From: Anaerolineaceae bacterium
GTDB taxonomy: Bacteria > Chloroflexota > Anaerolineae > Anaerolineales > Anaerolineaceae
Direction: 5' to 3'
DNA length: 7,195 nt
Assembly: GCA_014860845.1 (NCBI GenBank)
Contig: JACZIY010000584.1
Coordinates: forward strand, 1-7,195
A program made the position numbers and the translations under genes. The notes below the pieces were generated by a model. The model had not been told where the DNA came from. It did not search any database and was given only the letters and a program-made list of their open reading frames with translations. Shown piece by piece: positions 5,588-7,195 of the stretch (its first letter is position 1; each line of letters starts with the position of its first letter).

Positions 5588-6619
5588 TTAATAACCCACA
5601 TCTGGGTCAAAAGTATTGAGCAATGTGGTGTTATTCAAATATCGCTTTAAGTTTTCAATGATTAAATTGACTGAACGTTCATTATAATGAAGACTGACAC
5701 CGGCGATATGGGGCGAGATAATAAAATTGGGAGTATCCCACATGGGATTATCCTTTGGAAGAGGTTCCTGTTCAAACACATCGAGCACAGCACCAGCTAA
5801 TTTCTTTTCCTGTAAAGCCGCTTTGAGGGCTGAATTTTTCACAATGCCACCACGGCTGACATCCACCAGGTAAGCTGTTGGTTTCAAAACAGCCAATTCT
5901 TCTTCTGCAATCAAATGGTAAGTTTCATTTGTGCGCGGGACAGTTATGACAACGAAATCGCATTCTTTTATCATAGATTTGATGGCCTGATATGGATATA
6001 AGCGAGAAAACAGATCACCATTAGGATCCCCAAGACCGGAAATCTGATAGCCATCATCCTGAGTTTGCATGACGTTTTTTTTGCAGGCTAATATTTTTAC
6101 ACCAAACGGGGTTAGTAATCTGGCTATTTCCCGCCCAATGCTTCCATATCCAACCAATCCGACTGTGCTGGAGCGAATTTCTCTGGGCGTGAAACGCACA
6201 AAGCGATCCGGAGGCCATTCGTGATTCATTTGAAATTTCAGAATGGATGGCAATTTGTGTGATAACGCCAACATCATGGTTAACGCGAATTCTGCTACCT
6301 GGGGAGCAGCCGCACCACTCAGAGTAGTGACCTGTAAAGAGTTTTTCTTGAAAATTTCTTCATTCAGCGCAAAGTCAATCCCAGCATAATTGAATTGGAT
6401 CCATTGTAGTGCTGGTACTTTTTCCGCTGTGGGAATTACCCGTTCAGTAATTAGGATTTCTGTTTTTTTCCAGACCTCTTCATCAATTTCTTGTGCTGAT
6501 TTTGCTGGAAGGACGGTGATATTCAATTGAGGAGAGACTTCTTTTATTTTATTGATCAGTTCCTCAGAGAGTGGAAAAGTAATTAATATTTCTACATTTT
6601 TTTTGGTTTCATCATTCAT
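5588..6619 (-). CDS. D-isomer-specific 2-hydroxyacid dehydrogenase (NAD-binding)
   Basis: This 343-residue cytoplasmic oxidoreductase interconverts a 2-oxoacid and a D-2-hydroxyacid with NAD(P)H. The split catalytic domain (about 8-115 and 308-335) surrounds a Rossmann domain with VGLVGYGSIGREIA (153-166). Catalytic residues are visible: R256 in LVDVSRGG, E285 in DVFEQEP and H304 in SPHIAG. An extra segment of about 30 residues (roughly 184-213, containing GLGDPNGDLF) follows the second beta strand, where most family members have a short loop. The gene starts at ATG 6619 within a TGATG overlap with the CoA-transferase gene, with AGGA 11 bases upstream. The HAD gene follows after 8 nt. The pairing with a CoA-transferase suggests a 2-hydroxyacid later activated to its CoA ester, as in hydroxyglutarate fermentation, but the substrate is not readable. 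Phosphoglycerate, glyoxylate or other 2-oxoacids remain possible. Confidence 0.92.
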   Translation of the reverse strand: MNDETKKNVEILITFPLSEELINKIKEVSPQLNITVLPAKSAQEIDEEVWKKTEILITERVIPTAEKVPALQWIQFNYAGIDFALNEEIFKKNSLQVTTLSGAAAPQVAEFALTMMLALSHKLPSILKFQMNHEWPPDRFVRFTPREIRSSTVGLVGYGSIGREIARLLTPFGVKILACKKNVMQTQDDGYQISGLGDPNGDLFSRLYPYQAIKSMIKECDFVVITVPRTNETYHLIAEEELAVLKPTAYLVDVSRGGIVKNSALKAALQEKKLAGAVLDVFEQEPLPKDNPMWDTPNFIISPHIAGVSLHYNERSVNLIIENLKRYLNNTTLLNTFDPDVGY

Positions 6620-7195
6620 CAGATATAAATTCCTGTTGGATCCAGATCTTCTCTCAGAATCCGTAATTCTTCTTCGTCCGGAGGTTGGGTCTCCCGTAAG
6701 TTCGCTGATACTTTAACTTCCCAACCAGTATTTTGTTGAATCATATCAACATTTACTCCCGGATGCAAAGCGGCCAGTATCATCTCCCCAGTTTCATCAG
6801 GTTCAAGAATTCCCAGATGCGTCACTACACCCTGAGGACCTTTTCCTCTGGCACCGCTGGCTTCTCTTTCTTTGCGATGGGAGAGGAAGCCAGCTGAGGT
6901 GATAAAATCTACTTTCTCTGGAAATCTACGTTTCTGATGAGGAGTAATGATGTAACAGCGGTTTGCCCAGCCAGCAATCTCCATTGATCCACCAGATCCA
7001 GGCAGACGGGTTTTTGGCTGGTTGTAATCTCCGATAACCGTGGCGTTAATATTTCCAAAGCGGTCAATTTGAGCGCCCCCCAGAAAACCCACATCCACAT
7101 TCCCTCTTTGCAAATAGAAACTGAAAATGTCATACATACTGCAGACGGCAGTAGCGCCACTGACAAGACAGGGATCTCCGATGGAGAGCGGCAGG
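6619..7195 (-). CDS. Class I CoA-transferase beta subunit (glutaconate CoA-transferase B/IpdB-like), 5' end cut by window
   Basis: This is the beta subunit of a heteromeric CoA-transferase (or of the related IpdAB-type ring hydrolase); the alpha subunit is expected just upstream, off the window. The reading frame is open to the right edge. The visible 191 residues begin before the first internal Met and show GDPCLVSGATAV (6-17), then the family core VGFLGGAQIDRFGNINATVIGDY. LPGSGGSMEIA, VDFITSAGF, VTHLGILEPD, LHPGV and a C-terminal ETQPPDEEELRILREDLDP follow. This matches glutaconate CoA-transferase B-type subunits along its length. About 60-70 N-terminal residues are missing, including where the catalytic Glu of true CoA-transferases (E54 in Acidaminococcus GctB) would lie, so transferase versus hydrolase cannot be decided here. 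The stop overlaps the dehydrogenase start (TGATG), indicating one operon. Family firm, substrate unknown. Confidence 0.92.
   Translation of the reverse strand, partial: LPLSIGDPCLVSGATAVCSMYDIFSFYLQRGNVDVGFLGGAQIDRFGNINATVIGDYNQPKTRLPGSGGSMEIAGWANRCYIITPHQKRRFPEKVDFITSAGFLSHRKEREASGARGKGPQGVVTHLGILEPDETGEMILAALHPGVNVDMIQQNTGWEVKVSANLRETQPPDEEELRILREDLDPTGIYI

Noticed and set aside
6909..7195. Alternative frame at the right edge beginning at an ATG near 7166
   Set aside because: It is a shadow of the CoA-transferase beta subunit frame, which carries the family motifs and is open to the window edge.

Overview
The window is moderately AT-rich, densely coding bacterial chromosome with eight genes (two cut by the window edges). 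Seven lie on the minus strand and one on the plus strand. There are no rRNA, tRNA, CRISPR or insertion-sequence signals. The style of several proteins (RarA N-terminus, a long 2-hydroxyacid dehydrogenase with an insertion after the Rossmann motif, a LiaF-like membrane protein) suggests a Chloroflexota bacterium of the Anaerolineae type. That is an impression from remembered family members, not a tested assignment.

Right part (about 4800-7195, minus strand): a tightly packed operon reads from the right edge. It holds a class I CoA-transferase beta subunit (glutaconate CoA-transferase B-like, 5' end off the window), a D-2-hydroxyacid dehydrogenase joined by a 1-nt TGATG overlap, and a HAD-family hydrolase 8 nt further on. 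A dehydrogenase making or oxidising a 2-hydroxyacid next to a CoA-transferase resembles the first steps of 2-hydroxyacid/2-hydroxyacyl-CoA pathways. The true substrate cannot be read from the sequence.

Middle part (3040-4791): an alanine dehydrogenase/PNT-family enzyme resembling N5-(carboxyethyl)ornithine synthase (minus) and a UPF0260/YcgN cysteine-cluster protein (plus, TTG start) are divergently transcribed. Good sigma-70-type promoters are visible for both, and their -35 boxes overlap in one palindromic TTGACAA. The UPF0260 gene converges on the HAD gene with only 8 nt between the stop codons.

Left part (1-2971, minus strand): an EamA/DMT transporter lies just downstream of the opine-type dehydrogenase. 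After it come a LiaF-like membrane protein and a 123-residue mini-HAD protein, coupled by an ATGA overlap. A perfect 16-bp inverted repeat follows this pair, and then the N-terminal two thirds of the clamp-loader-like ATPase RarA, which runs off the left edge.

No obviously novel defence or mobile system is present. The most interesting points are the opine-like dehydrogenase next to an EamA exporter, the divergent promoters sharing a -35 element, the CoA-transferase/2-hydroxyacid dehydrogenase/HAD operon, and the perfect hairpin of uncertain function.
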